A stretch of DNA of 8,824 nt from Gammaproteobacteria bacterium (GCA_018903185.1 JAHIQV010000007.1:1-8824), one strand, 5' to 3'. Shown: positions 1 through 7,123, numbered from the stretch's first letter. Numbers and translations: made by a program. Notes: generated by a model not told the origin, from the sequence alone.

Positions 1-95
1 CCCTTATGTTGATTTCAAGGTGTTCACCGAGGAAGCGTGTCAACGCGCCAGAGATGGATGGGGAACACAGCTTCGCTCCACTGCGCCGCGCGGAA
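1..95. other. Unassigned stretch downstream of merR
   Basis: This short stretch lies beyond the merR stop codon. On the minus strand it contains several stop codons and no convincing start. On the plus strand two frames stay open into the merR region, but only as antisense shadows. One of them could be the tail of a gene entering from the left, but its translation is not one I recognise. Nothing here looks like the start of merA or of another mer gene. Confidence 0.3.
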
Positions 96-518
96 TCACG
101 TCAATGGCGCCGCGCCAGCGAGATGAACCGAGGCGATCAATGGACAGCTCACCTTGCCCCGAACGGCGCGGCAGCGTCCGACCATCTCGTCGAGCACCGC
201 CTCGATGCGTTGCAGGTCGCCGATCTTGCTTCGAATCTCACCGAGCTTGCGCTCGGCGAGCTGACGCGCCTGGCTGCAATGGGTTCCGTCCTCCAGCCGC
301 AGCAGTTCCTGCACGTCATCGAGACTGAAGCCCAGCCGCTGCGCAGCCTTGATGAAACGGATGCGCTCGGTGTCTGCATCCGAGTAGCGCCGGATGCTAC
401 CGGTGGGGCGATCGGGCTCTGACAGCAGAGCGCGGCGCTGGTAGAAACGCACCGTTTCGACGTTGACCCCCGCCGCGCGGGCGAGCTGGCCGATCGTCAA
501 TGCAACTTCGTTCGACAT
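96..518 (-). CDS. MerR, mercury-responsive transcriptional regulator
   Basis: This 140-aa cytoplasmic regulator belongs to the MerR family and is dimeric in characterised members. It holds the mer promoter silent without Hg(II) and untwists it when Hg(II) binds. The N-terminal winged HTH (about residues 7-75) contains the family pattern [12 protein letters not shown] and SIRRY. A dimerisation helix follows. The three Hg(II) ligands are all present as C81, C116 and C125, matching C82, C117 and C126 of Tn501 MerR, so this is a mercury sensor and not a Zn, Cu or Pb relative. The ATG at 518 is chosen because GGAG lies 6 nt upstream, at 526-529, inside the operator, and because longer versions would read through the divergent promoter. 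It is transcribed away from merT and should repress itself from the shared operator. It looks intact. Confidence 0.96.
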   Translation of the reverse strand: MSNEVALTIGQLARAAGVNVETVRFYQRRALLSEPDRPTGSIRRYSDADTERIRFIKAAQRLGFSLDDVQELLRLEDGTHCSQARQLAERKLGEIRSKIGDLQRIEAVLDEMVGRCRAVRGKVSCPLIASVHLAGAAPLT

Positions 519-520
519 GG

Positions 521-551
521 TTGACTCCGTACTCAGGTACGGAAATATTAT
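521..551 (+). promoter_or_regulatory. merT promoter and MerR operator (merO/P)
   Basis: The -35 box TTGACT is at 521-526 and the -10 box TATTAT at 546-551. They are separated by 19 bp, the overlong spacer typical of MerR-activated promoters. Within the spacer is a perfect dyad CCGTAC-TCAG-GTACGG (527-542), extended to 7-bp arms by T526/A543. The layout and sequence closely resemble the Tn501 operator. The element sits between merR (start 518) and merT (start 592), and the merR ribosome binding site lies within it. Confidence 0.95.
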
Positions 552-591
552 TCCAGCCATGGAGCTTCGCACACGAACAGAAGGAAGTCGC

Positions 592-942
592 ATGTCCAGC
601 CATGGATCCGGCCGATGGGCCTTGGTCAGCGGTGGGTTGGCCGCCGGCCTCGCATCGGCCTGTTGCCTCGGGCCGCTGGTGCTGGTCAGCGTGGGCCTGG
701 GCGGTGCGTGGATCGCCAACCTCACCGCGCTGGAGCCGTACCGACCCGTGTTCATCACCATCGCATTGGGGGCACTGGTGCTGGCCTATCGGCGCGTATA
801 TCGGCCAGTCGAACAGTGCCGGCCTGGCGAGGTGTGCGCGGTGCCGGCCGTGCGCCGCGGGTACCGCATCGTGTTCTGGGTGGTCGTCGTGCTGGTGGCG
901 ATTGCGCTGGGCTTCCCGTACGCGGCGCCGTTGTTCTACTGA
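592..942 (+). CDS. MerT, inner-membrane mercuric ion transporter
   Basis: This 116-aa membrane protein has the usual MerT length. It takes Hg(II) from periplasmic MerP and moves it to the cytoplasm. Three hydrophobic helices are visible, at about residues 10-37, 50-68 and 90-113. Both cysteine pairs are present: C24-C25 in helix 1 (ACCLGP) for receiving Hg, and C76 and C82 in the cytoplasmic loop (EQCRPGEVC) for passing it on. The start is the ATG at 592, preceded by AAGGAAG at 581-587. An in-frame ATG at 559 lies almost at the expected transcription start and has no ribosome binding site, so it is less likely. It is the first gene of the mer operon, with merP 12 bp downstream. In most systems the cytoplasmic partner is MerA, which is absent here. 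Confidence 0.96.
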   Translation: MSSHGSGRWALVSGGLAAGLASACCLGPLVLVSVGLGGAWIANLTALEPYRPVFITIALGALVLAYRRVYRPVEQCRPGEVCAVPAVRRGYRIVFWVVVVLVAIALGFPYAAPLFY

Positions 943-954
943 AAGGGCTTGTCC

Positions 955-1239
955 ATGAAACCTCGCCACATCGCCATCCTCCTTGCCGTGCTCGTCGCGC
1001 CGGCGTGGTCTGCGACGAAAACCGTGACACTGTCGGTGCCGGGCATGAACTGCGCGGCCTGCCCGATCACGGTGAAGAAAGCCCTCACCAGGGTCGCAGG
1101 CGTGGCCAAGGTTGACGTGAGCCTGGACAGGCGCGAAGCGGTGGTCACGTTCGACGACAGCCAGGCCGCTGTCGGGCAGCTCACTGGCGCGACGACCGAC
1201 GCGGGCTACCCGTCGACGATCAAGGAGGCGGCACGGTGA
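955..1239 (+). CDS. MerP, periplasmic mercury-binding protein
   Basis: This 94-aa secreted HMA-domain protein binds Hg(II) in the periplasm and hands it to MerT. Residues 1 to about 20 form a signal peptide: basic MKPRH, a hydrophobic core, then a cleavage region near AWSA. The mature protein has the ferredoxin-like heavy-metal fold with the GMNCAACP motif, whose two cysteines (C33 and C36) chelate Hg(II). The GYPS segment near the C-terminus is typical of MerP. The ATG at 955 is preferred over a TTG at 949 because GAAAGGG (941-947) lies 7 nt upstream. It follows merT by 12 bp, and its stop overlaps the start of the next gene, so the three plus-strand genes form one transcript. Confidence 0.97.
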   Translation: MKPRHIAILLAVLVAPAWSATKTVTLSVPGMNCAACPITVKKALTRVAGVAKVDVSLDRREAVVTFDDSQAAVGQLTGATTDAGYPSTIKEAAR

Positions 1240-1448
1240 GCGCCGTTGTGCTGCAGTCCACGCTGACCTGTCCGTCGTGCGGGCACTCGAAGGCCGAGAC
1301 CATGCCAACCGACGCGTGCCAGTTCTTCTACGAATGCGAGCGCTGCCACGAGCTGCTTCGGCCGAAACCGGGCGACTGCTGCGTGTACTGCTCGTACGGC
1401 TCGGTGCCATGCCCGCCGGTGCAGCAGCAAGTGAAGTGCTGCGGTTGA
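1236..1448 (+). CDS. GDCCVxC-family cysteine-rich small protein
   Basis: This is a 70-aa protein with ten cysteines and no evident signal peptide or membrane segment. An N-terminal CPSCG and a central CERC could form a zinc ribbon. The hallmark GDCCVYCSYGSVPCPP is at about residues 46-61, and it ends in KCCG. The hallmark places it in the family annotated as GDCCVxC domain-containing (seleno)protein, some members of which use selenocysteine. No experimentally proven function is known to me. The start is the GTG at 1236, with AAGGAGG at 1222-1228, a strong site 7 nt upstream. The GTG overlaps the merP stop by 4 bp, implying translational coupling. Binding or buffering of cytoplasmic Hg(II) is an inference from its cysteine content and its position behind merTP. 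Confidence 0.9.
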   Translation: MSAVVLQSTLTCPSCGHSKAETMPTDACQFFYECERCHELLRPKPGDCCVYCSYGSVPCPPVQQQVKCCG

Positions 1449-1478
1449 TCATTCGCATGCACGGCTGCGCGCCCGCGT

Positions 1479-1499
1479 CAGCGCTCATGGCCTGCGCTG
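1479..1499. terminator. Weak inverted repeat between convergent operons
   Basis: CAGCGC (1479-1484) and GCGCTG (1494-1499) can pair as a 6-bp stem with a 9-nt loop. They lie in the 57-bp gap between the ends of the mer operon (1448) and the recombinase operon (1506). There is no T-tract on either side, so this is at best a weak two-way terminator. It may be chance in GC-rich DNA. Confidence 0.2.
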
Positions 1500-1505
1500 C
1501 CGGGC

Positions 1506-1922
1506 TCACTTGTGCTGGATCGAAACAAGCTTGGGCTTGACGTAGCGGCGCAGCTCAGCGAGCTCGCGCTCGCGACGTTCCAGCAAGGTTTGGCTCTCTT
1601 GCCAGGCACAGAAATAGTGATCGACCAAGGCGGCGATCATGGCCACTTGGTGGTGCAGGCTCCGGTTGTCGGCGCGCAGTTGCTCCAACGCCAGTGCTGA
1701 GGGGCCCGATGTTCGCCGTCGACGATGTTGCAGTCGGTGAAGCTCGATCAGGATGTCGGGGTGGTAGCGGTACAGCGCGTTGCGCGAGACGCCAGCGAGT
1801 TCGCACAGCGCCTTGGCCGTCGGCGCGGCACCCCCATCCGCCGCCGTCAACTGCGCGAGGGCATCGCGAAGCCGCTGCGCCGGTGCGACCTCGGTCGGAT
1901 CATGGGGCGGTGTGTGGGCCAT
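1506..1922 (-). CDS. GinD/TnpC-like HTH and coiled-coil protein
   Basis: This 138-aa basic protein is the last gene of the recombinase operon. Residues about 34-57 form a helix-turn-helix (TAKALCELAGVSRNALYRY), and residues about 75-130 are a heptad-like, charged coiled coil (LEQLRADN, LERRERELAELRR). Its size, HTH-then-coil order and place after the recombinases match GinD of GInt islands and TnpC of Tn554 (125 aa). TnpC affects the efficiency and orientation of Tn554 transposition, and in GInts all four gin genes are reported essential for recombination. The ATG at 1922 overlaps the preceding recombinase ORF by 23 bp and has only a weak upstream GGGA, so translation probably depends on coupling. 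A DNA-binding accessory role is inferred. Confidence 0.8.
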   Translation of the reverse strand: MAHTPPHDPTEVAPAQRLRDALAQLTAADGGAAPTAKALCELAGVSRNALYRYHPDILIELHRLQHRRRRTSGPSALALEQLRADNRSLHHQVAMIAALVDHYFCAWQESQTLLERRERELAELRRYVKPKLVSIQHK

Positions 1923-3816
1923 GACCGGTTCCCGGGTTGTCCGCGTCGATCGAGTGGATCAAGGCACGGGCCTCGTTGAGCCGCTCGCGCACGATGCGCA
2001 GCGTCTGCAACGGCAGCGCAGGCTCGTCGAGCAGCGCTTCGTGCCGACGGACCTGCTCGACCCAGTAGGCGCGATGCTGTTGCGACACCACGAAGTTCTT
2101 GCAACGCCCGCAGGTGGAGGGCTCACGGCGCGCCGGATTCGGTCCGGCGGCGTTGCCCAGGCAGGCGCTGTGTTCCTCGCGGTAGACACAAAATCCCCAG
2201 TCGCACACGCCGAGCACGAGGCCGGCGTCCACCAGCAGCCGGGCGTAGCTCTTGAGGTCCTGTTTGAGCCGGGCCCCCCGAAAGTGCGGGCGTTTGGCCA
2301 CGATCTCGGCGCCGGCGCGCCCGCCCAGGCCGGGTGCGGCGAGCATGTGCTCCCAGGCCGCAGTCGATTGTTCGAGGATCTCGGTCTCGATCTCCTGGTT
2401 GAGCCGGTAGTCGGAGCCGGCGTAGCCACAGTCGGTGACGGCGCGCTCGCGATGGCCCAGGTGCTGCGCGAGAGCGAACAACGCCGATCCGTCGCGCAAT
2501 GCCGCGAACCGTGCGAAGGTCTTGCGCCCCTGGTGCGTGGAAAGTTGCCAGGTTCTGCCCTCATGCTGCGGCAGCCCGAGCCACACCGCAAAGCGCTTGA
2601 GCAGCAGTCGCATGCGCCTGGTCGACACGATACCCAGCGTGCCGGGGCATGGGCGCTGCCACTCCGTGGCACCTGGGGTCTGGCCACGGCGCAGCCACAA
2701 ATGGGGCCGCCCAGACTGAGCGCGATGCCCGGCCGACAAGGCTTCGAGGACGGCGATGGCGGTCGCGGCCACCGGCGGTGCAACCCATTCGTGTGGCCGC
2801 CCGGCGTACTCCGGTTGGCGCTTGAAAATCGCACCGACGATCACGGTGATCTCTTCGGCGGCGGCGCCGCCACGGCGCTGCACGCAGCCCGCCTGGAGGT
2901 GCAGGATCTCACTGGCCCGCGGTCCGACGAGGTACGAGATGACGACGAAGCATGCCGCGTAGAGCATGTCGATCGCCTGCGTGAGCGCACCGACCGTCAG
3001 GATCGGCTGCGGCTGGCCAGGCACCCGGACACGTGCGTGACGTAAAGCGCGCGTTGCCGCATTGGTGCAGGCGTCGGTGAGGTAACCCTGCTGTTTGGCG
3101 ACTCCTACGGCCTCGGCATAGACATCCCTGGCCTGCAGGATCGGCGTTGCACCACGGTTGACCAGATCGATGGCGCCCTGGACCAGCGCCACCGCAACGG
3201 CCTGCGGGGTGTACGGCCAGCGACGGACATCGGCGTCGTGCACGCCAGCGACATCGCCTTGGCTGCGCCCCGGAAAAGGGTCGATGCGCAACCCGTCGTC
3301 GAGTTCATCGCGAAAGCGATACAGATACGTGAGCAGGTAGAGGTACTTCTGCACCGTCGTGGGGGCGAGCGTGGGGCGCCGAGTTCCCGGTCTCAGGGCA
3401 AGCGCGCGCTGGAATTGCAGCAGTGCTGTCGCGTCGAGATCGGTGAAGCGAGAGAAGCCGGCCTGATCCATCCAGCGCACGAGTTCGCGCAGGTAGTTGA
3501 AGTAGCCTGCAGCCGTGCTCGCACGCTGCGGCAGGCCGGTGCCCAGCGAGCGACTGCGGATGAGCGCGATGAGCTGCTTGCTGCTGTGCAGCAGCGCTGC
3601 ATACCGATGTCCCACGAAAACTTGCCCGCCCGGGAGCTTGAAGCGCCAGTCAACGCGCACCGGCTTGGCCTCTTCGAGCGCGTTCGTCGGTTTGAAGACC
3701 CAGACCGGGTCGTCCCAATCGGCGTCGAGGAACCACGCACGCGCTTCGGGCGCCTGTGCGCGGGTTCGGCTCCTTGGGGTCGGACTGCCGAGAAGAAGGT
3801 TTGCCGCTGCGCGCAT
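1900..3816 (-). CDS. Tyrosine recombinase, GinC/TnpB-like
   Basis: This 638-aa site-specific recombinase is the third of three in the operon. Catalytic residues can be assigned in order: R300 (GPRASEIL), K332 (FKRQ), H428-x-x-R431 (STHQGRKT), H455 (LGHRE) and the nucleophile Y465 (CGYAGSDY). An N-terminal SAM-like core-binding region lies around residues 85-175. A long C-terminal extension (about 480-638) carries C538, C543, C552, C569 and C572 (CGRC), a likely zinc-binding module. Full-length TnpB of Tn554 is about 630 aa. The ATG at 3816 lies 9 bp after the stop of the middle recombinase, and GAGCTGG is a weak ribosome binding site. It should act at the island ends together with its two partner recombinases. 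Calling it GinC rather than another long Tn554-type recombinase is less sure than calling it a tyrosine recombinase. Confidence 0.88.
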   Translation of the reverse strand: MRAAANLLLGSPTPRSRTRAQAPEARAWFLDADWDDPVWVFKPTNALEEAKPVRVDWRFKLPGGQVFVGHRYAALLHSSKQLIALIRSRSLGTGLPQRASTAAGYFNYLRELVRWMDQAGFSRFTDLDATALLQFQRALALRPGTRRPTLAPTTVQKYLYLLTYLYRFRDELDDGLRIDPFPGRSQGDVAGVHDADVRRWPYTPQAVAVALVQGAIDLVNRGATPILQARDVYAEAVGVAKQQGYLTDACTNAATRALRHARVRVPGQPQPILTVGALTQAIDMLYAACFVVISYLVGPRASEILHLQAGCVQRRGGAAAEEITVIVGAIFKRQPEYAGRPHEWVAPPVAATAIAVLEALSAGHRAQSGRPHLWLRRGQTPGATEWQRPCPGTLGIVSTRRMRLLLKRFAVWLGLPQHEGRTWQLSTHQGRKTFARFAALRDGSALFALAQHLGHRERAVTDCGYAGSDYRLNQEIETEILEQSTAAWEHMLAAPGLGGRAGAEIVAKRPHFRGARLKQDLKSYARLLVDAGLVLGVCDWGFCVYREEHSACLGNAAGPNPARREPSTCGRCKNFVVSQQHRAYWVEQVRRHEALLDEPALPLQTLRIVRERLNEARALIHSIDADNPGTGHGPHTAP

Positions 3817-3825
3817 GGGGCCAGC

Positions 3826-5577
3826 TCATCGAAGATCGGGCAGCGGTGGCAGCTGTGCCACCAAGGGCAGGGCGGCCGCGAGTTCGCGGCTGGCAAAGCG
3901 AGGAAGGATGTCTTCTTCCAGGATGCGCAACTGCGGCGCGTAGAAGGCCTGCCAGCGCGCTGGATGCAGCAAGGCGGCGGCAGCCCTCATGTGGTCACGC
4001 GCCTGGAGCAGCCGAGCCAGCGTCGGCGGATCCGGCGTGATGATGGCGTTTGGACAGGTGAAGCAGCCCATGAAGTTCGTGCACAGTTCACCGGGGTGCG
4101 TTCCCGCCGCCGCACCGGCGAAGGGGTCCTTGCAGCCGAAGCCGAACATCGACACGACTTCGCCACCGGGCACCGGTGAGCGGTAGCCCCTGGGTTTGAC
4201 GGGGCGACGCTGGGATGCGCTGGCTGCGGCGCGCTCGATGTGCCCGATGAAGGCCTGTTGGAGGGCGGCCATGCGAGAGCGGTGCTGCGCCTGGACCTCG
4301 GGCGTCTGGACGTAGCGCACGGTGGTGGACAAGTGCACATGGTTGGCGATCGCCTTGACGCGGCGCAGGTCGCCCGAGGCGCGGTAGAAGCTCGCGAGCA
4401 CCCCGGGACGGATCGACACGAGAGAGAACCGCGGCAGGCCGTGCCGCTCGCAAAATGCCTTGACCAGGTGTTTGGCTGCGCCACAAGTGAGTGCCGTCAC
4501 GCCGCGCAGGGCTTTGTAGAGGAACAGGCGATCACGCTCGGTCACGCGCGCCAGGGGTCGCAGCCGTTCGTTCCACGCGAGCAGTTCCTCAATGAGCGCT
4601 GGCGGTTCGAAGCAGTCGGCGCTGCTGAACGTGCGCCGCTGGATGCGGTGGGAGCGGGCCTTGAACCACACGAGCGCCTGGCGGTCATCGAGCAGTGGCA
4701 GGGACTGCAGGCAGTCGCGACCGAGTTCGGCGATCGGTTCGGGGTTGCCCGCTGCGTGAGCCATGATGGCCAGGTAGTACGGTAACAGCAGTTCGGCGCG
4801 CGGATAGAGGCACGGTTCGACCTGCCTCACGCCACCGAAGCGCTGGAGGGTCGTCCGCACGGTGCACTGCCCGGGTCGCGACAGGTCGCGCGCGCTGGGC
4901 ACGATGCCATCGCATTGCCGATCGATGTGTTCGAGCAGCCAGCCGAGGGTTCCCGGCTGGCCGGCGTCGGCGATGCGTTGCGCCGCAGCGGCCTCACGGC
5001 CAGCACGGATGCGAACAATGTCTGCTTCGCAGGCCTTCAGCAACGCCCACAGTTCGCCCGCAGGCATCTTGTCGTGGGGTCGGGCATCGCGGTTGCGCCA
5101 GGGGAACGGGTTGAATGGGTACTCGATGCTCGCAACACGCCCGGGGCGGCAACGCTCGATCCACTGCAGCAGTTTGCGCAGGGTCGTGAACGCGCTCGCC
5201 CGACTCGACTTGGTCCACGGCTGGCCATCTCGCCGGCACTGGGTGTTCAACCACTCGACGTAGCGCAGGAGCGTGCCACCATGAACGTCGGCCAGGCACC
5301 TGATGGCGCCGGATTCTCGCACGAAGCGCTCGAAGACCAGGATGTGGAACCAGCGCACGGGGATACAGCGCTCGGCCATCGCGCCAAAGTGGCACCAGAA
5401 GGCCTCGGCCAGAGCACCCTGGACGTCCGCGGGCAGGCCGAGCGAGCCGAAGTCGATGACGGTGCGTCGCACCTGGCGAGGCGCCTCGAACCGAGCGGGC
5501 GCTGCGCCGCCCTCAACGAGATCGGCGCTGTGCGTGAACCCGCGAGGCATTGGGCGGCGGCGAGTGCCCACGGTCAC
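3826..5577 (-). CDS. Tyrosine recombinase with altered active site, GinB-like
   Basis: This ~583-aa protein is the middle recombinase. K306, R390 (VSIRPG), H413 (ANHVHLS) and the nucleophile Y422 (VRYVQT) line up with the family. The box I Arg is replaced by N278 in AGNPEPIAEL, and the His of HxxR is replaced by V387, so two usual catalytic residues are missing by eye. A C-terminal extension has C482, C499, C505 and C508 (CTNFMGCFTC), probably binding zinc. The chosen start is the GTG at 5577, overlapping the upstream stop as GTGA with GGAGG 4 nt before it. A GTG at 5571 or an ATG at 5550 is also possible. The frame stays open far upstream only because it overlaps the first recombinase gene. 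The protein may act structurally or share its active site with its partners (inference). Confidence 0.85.
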   Translation of the reverse strand: MTVGTRRRPMPRGFTHSADLVEGGAAPARFEAPRQVRRTVIDFGSLGLPADVQGALAEAFWCHFGAMAERCIPVRWFHILVFERFVRESGAIRCLADVHGGTLLRYVEWLNTQCRRDGQPWTKSSRASAFTTLRKLLQWIERCRPGRVASIEYPFNPFPWRNRDARPHDKMPAGELWALLKACEADIVRIRAGREAAAAQRIADAGQPGTLGWLLEHIDRQCDGIVPSARDLSRPGQCTVRTTLQRFGGVRQVEPCLYPRAELLLPYYLAIMAHAAGNPEPIAELGRDCLQSLPLLDDRQALVWFKARSHRIQRRTFSSADCFEPPALIEELLAWNERLRPLARVTERDRLFLYKALRGVTALTCGAAKHLVKAFCERHGLPRFSLVSIRPGVLASFYRASGDLRRVKAIANHVHLSTTVRYVQTPEVQAQHRSRMAALQQAFIGHIERAAASASQRRPVKPRGYRSPVPGGEVVSMFGFGCKDPFAGAAAGTHPGELCTNFMGCFTCPNAIITPDPPTLARLLQARDHMRAAAALLHPARWQAFYAPQLRILEEDILPRFASRELAAALPLVAQLPPLPDLR

Positions 5578-6761
5578 GGCACCTCCGACAACAGCGTGTC
5601 CAGCACTTCTCTGAGCGTGCCGGCCTCCACGGCAATGGCGCGCAGGTAGCGATCGGTGGTCTCGATGCGCTCGTGTCCCATGAGCACCTTGACGACCATC
5701 AGCGGGTTGATCGCGGCGCCCGCGCTGGCGAGCTGCTCCAGGCGAGCCAGCAGCATGCACGCGAAGGTCGCCCGCAGCAGGTGCGTGGTCGCCTTGAATC
5801 CGCAGGCCTGGCCGGTTCGGCTGATGACGCGCTGATAGGCGTTCTTGCCAACGTGCGCACCGCGCGCGTTGACGAACAAGGCGGCGGGATCGGCAACGCG
5901 TCCTCGGCGGTGGGCGGCACGCTGCAACCAGGCCCGCCGGTGCCCGGAGCGATACGCTGCCGTCTCGTCGAGCAGGCTCGCCGGGGCGACCACGTAGCCG
6001 GGCTTGCGGCCCTTGCGGATCACTTCGATGGTGTGATGCGACACCGTCCGTACTGAAGGCTTGCTGACGTCCTGGACGCACAGGCGCAGCAATTCGCTCA
6101 CGCGCAGCCCCGTATAGAGCTGCCAGCGCGCCATCAGGTCGTACGGCGGTGGCAACGTGGCCAGTAGTTCCCGCGCCTGCTCCGACACGAGCGGACGCGG
6201 CAACGGCTCGAACTGGCGCAGCACGAACAGACTGTGATCGGTTGGCCGGCTCGCATCGGCGCTGCAGGGGCGCAGCTGCCTTGCTACGCGGAAGTTGTGC
6301 TCCGTGCCGGCCAAGGGGGACGCCACCAACCAATGCGTGCGCACCGCCCAGTCGTAAAACCGCAGCACGCCGCGCACACGGTGGTTGATGGTGGCGATGC
6401 GATACGGTCTGCCGGTGTGCGCGCTCGGCTGCGTGAGCATCCGGTTGCGATAGGCCACCAGGTCCACGGCGTCAGCGCCATCCCACCGAACACCGTTCTG
6501 CTCCAGGGTCTCGAACCAGTCGTAGAGCACCTCGGCATAGGTCCTGAGCGTATCGATCGTGTGGGCGCGCTGCACGAAGTGTTCGTGCAGGAAAGCGACC
6601 GCCGGCTCGATCAGCTGCCACTGCGCCGTGAACAGGAGCGGGAAGCCCGTCGGCCTTGGTTCGCGCAGCGCAACGGCAGGCGCTCGCGCCGCTGCCGGCG
6701 CCAACCGATCGATCACCTCGGACGGATCCGGCAGTGCCGACTTGCGAACGACCTGGACCAC
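5574..6761 (-). CDS. Tyrosine recombinase, GinA/TnpA-like
   Basis: This 395-aa integrase is the best-conserved catalytically of the three. The core-binding domain spans about residues 45-150 (Phage_int_SAM-like, with TIDTLRTYAEVLYDWF). The catalytic domain spans about 195-385. R220 (TGLRVSEL), K250 (RKGRK), H327-x-x-R330 (THLLRATF), H363 (MGHERIETT) and Y372 (DRYLRA) form a complete R-K-HxxR-H-Y set. It starts with GTG at 6761, and the AAGG/AGG ribosome binding site is embedded in the last codons of the upstream small gene, implying coupling. Its end overlaps the next recombinase start by 4 bp. In Tn554, TnpA (about 360 aa) holds the same first position. It probably cuts and joins DNA at the island ends and at the radC target. 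Confidence 0.92.
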   Translation of the reverse strand: MVQVVRKSALPDPSEVIDRLAPAAARAPAVALREPRPTGFPLLFTAQWQLIEPAVAFLHEHFVQRAHTIDTLRTYAEVLYDWFETLEQNGVRWDGADAVDLVAYRNRMLTQPSAHTGRPYRIATINHRVRGVLRFYDWAVRTHWLVASPLAGTEHNFRVARQLRPCSADASRPTDHSLFVLRQFEPLPRPLVSEQARELLATLPPPYDLMARWQLYTGLRVSELLRLCVQDVSKPSVRTVSHHTIEVIRKGRKPGYVVAPASLLDETAAYRSGHRRAWLQRAAHRRGRVADPAALFVNARGAHVGKNAYQRVISRTGQACGFKATTHLLRATFACMLLARLEQLASAGAAINPLMVVKVLMGHERIETTDRYLRAIAVEAGTLREVLDTLLSEVP

Positions 6762-6767
6762 GCCGAC

Positions 6768-7073
6768 CTACCTTGCGGTCAGCCGCTTGACCGCATCGAC
6801 AAACGACAGACCGAGCACATGCATCGCCAGATCGATGGCGCCGCCTCCGCCAGCGCAAGCTCGCGTGTCGTACCACTTGACGCCCGTGGTCAGTATCTCG
6901 AAATCGCCGAGCGCGGTGCTCGCGTGCCAACGGCAGCTGTGACGGTCCTTGACGGGCAGGTAGGTTGGATCAAGCTTGACGTGATCAGCCAGCAAAGCCA
7001 AGGCATCGCTGGCTGGCATCTGGCGAAGCCGTGCCAACGTTGGAGCACTGAACGATCTGCGAGCCAGCATCAC
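6768..7073 (-). CDS. Small CHC2-zinc-finger-like protein (primase N-domain-like)
   Basis: This 101-aa protein (100 aa if the ATG at 7070 is used) heads the recombinase operon. Residues 40-98 resemble the CHC2 zinc domain of DnaG-type primases. C47-R-W-H50 matches the primase CPFH. A GDFEIL strand follows, and T70-R-A-C73 stands where primases have CxxC. GGGGAIDLAMHVLGLSFVDAVKRL-like wording at 75-98 matches the GDAIDFVMKLEGLSFPEAVKRL-type helix of primases. Three of the four zinc ligands are kept and the third is Thr. No catalytic Toprim region follows, since the gene ends after about 100 residues. Its stop lies 6 bp before the first recombinase start and overlaps that gene's ribosome binding site. 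It is either a true stand-alone accessory DNA-binding protein or the surviving N-terminus of a larger primase-like gene. Confidence 0.72.
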   Translation of the reverse strand: MMLARRSFSAPTLARLRQMPASDALALLADHVKLDPTYLPVKDRHSCRWHASTALGDFEILTTGVKWYDTRACAGGGGAIDLAMHVLGLSFVDAVKRLTAR

Positions 7074-7123
7074 CGCGAACCCCCATGGAGTTGCCGCAAA
7101 ACGCGGGGCGCGCCGGGCTACTC

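Noticed and set aside
37..44. GTGTCAAC near the left edge as an inverted copy of GTTGACAC at 7194-7201, suggesting terminal inverted repeats
   Set aside because: Only 8 bp match and the flanks differ, which is easily chance. Tn554-type elements lack terminal inverted repeats, and no end of the island is otherwise seen at the left edge.
519..761. Longer MerR (221 aa) starting at 761
   Set aside because: It would read through merO/P and antisense to merT. The ATG at 518 gives the standard MerR length, and its cysteines then align with Tn501 MerR numbering.
1780..3045. 421-aa plus-strand open frame opposite the third recombinase and the HTH gene
   Set aside because: It is antisense to two well-supported genes. 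Its translation has low complexity (Arg, Gly and Ala rich) with no recognisable domain. Long open antisense frames are expected in GC-rich DNA.
5578..6333. N-terminal extension of the middle recombinase to 835 aa
   Set aside because: The extra part lies in another frame of the first recombinase gene, which has a full catalytic set. A GTG with GGAGG overlapping that gene's stop gives a normal start at 5577.
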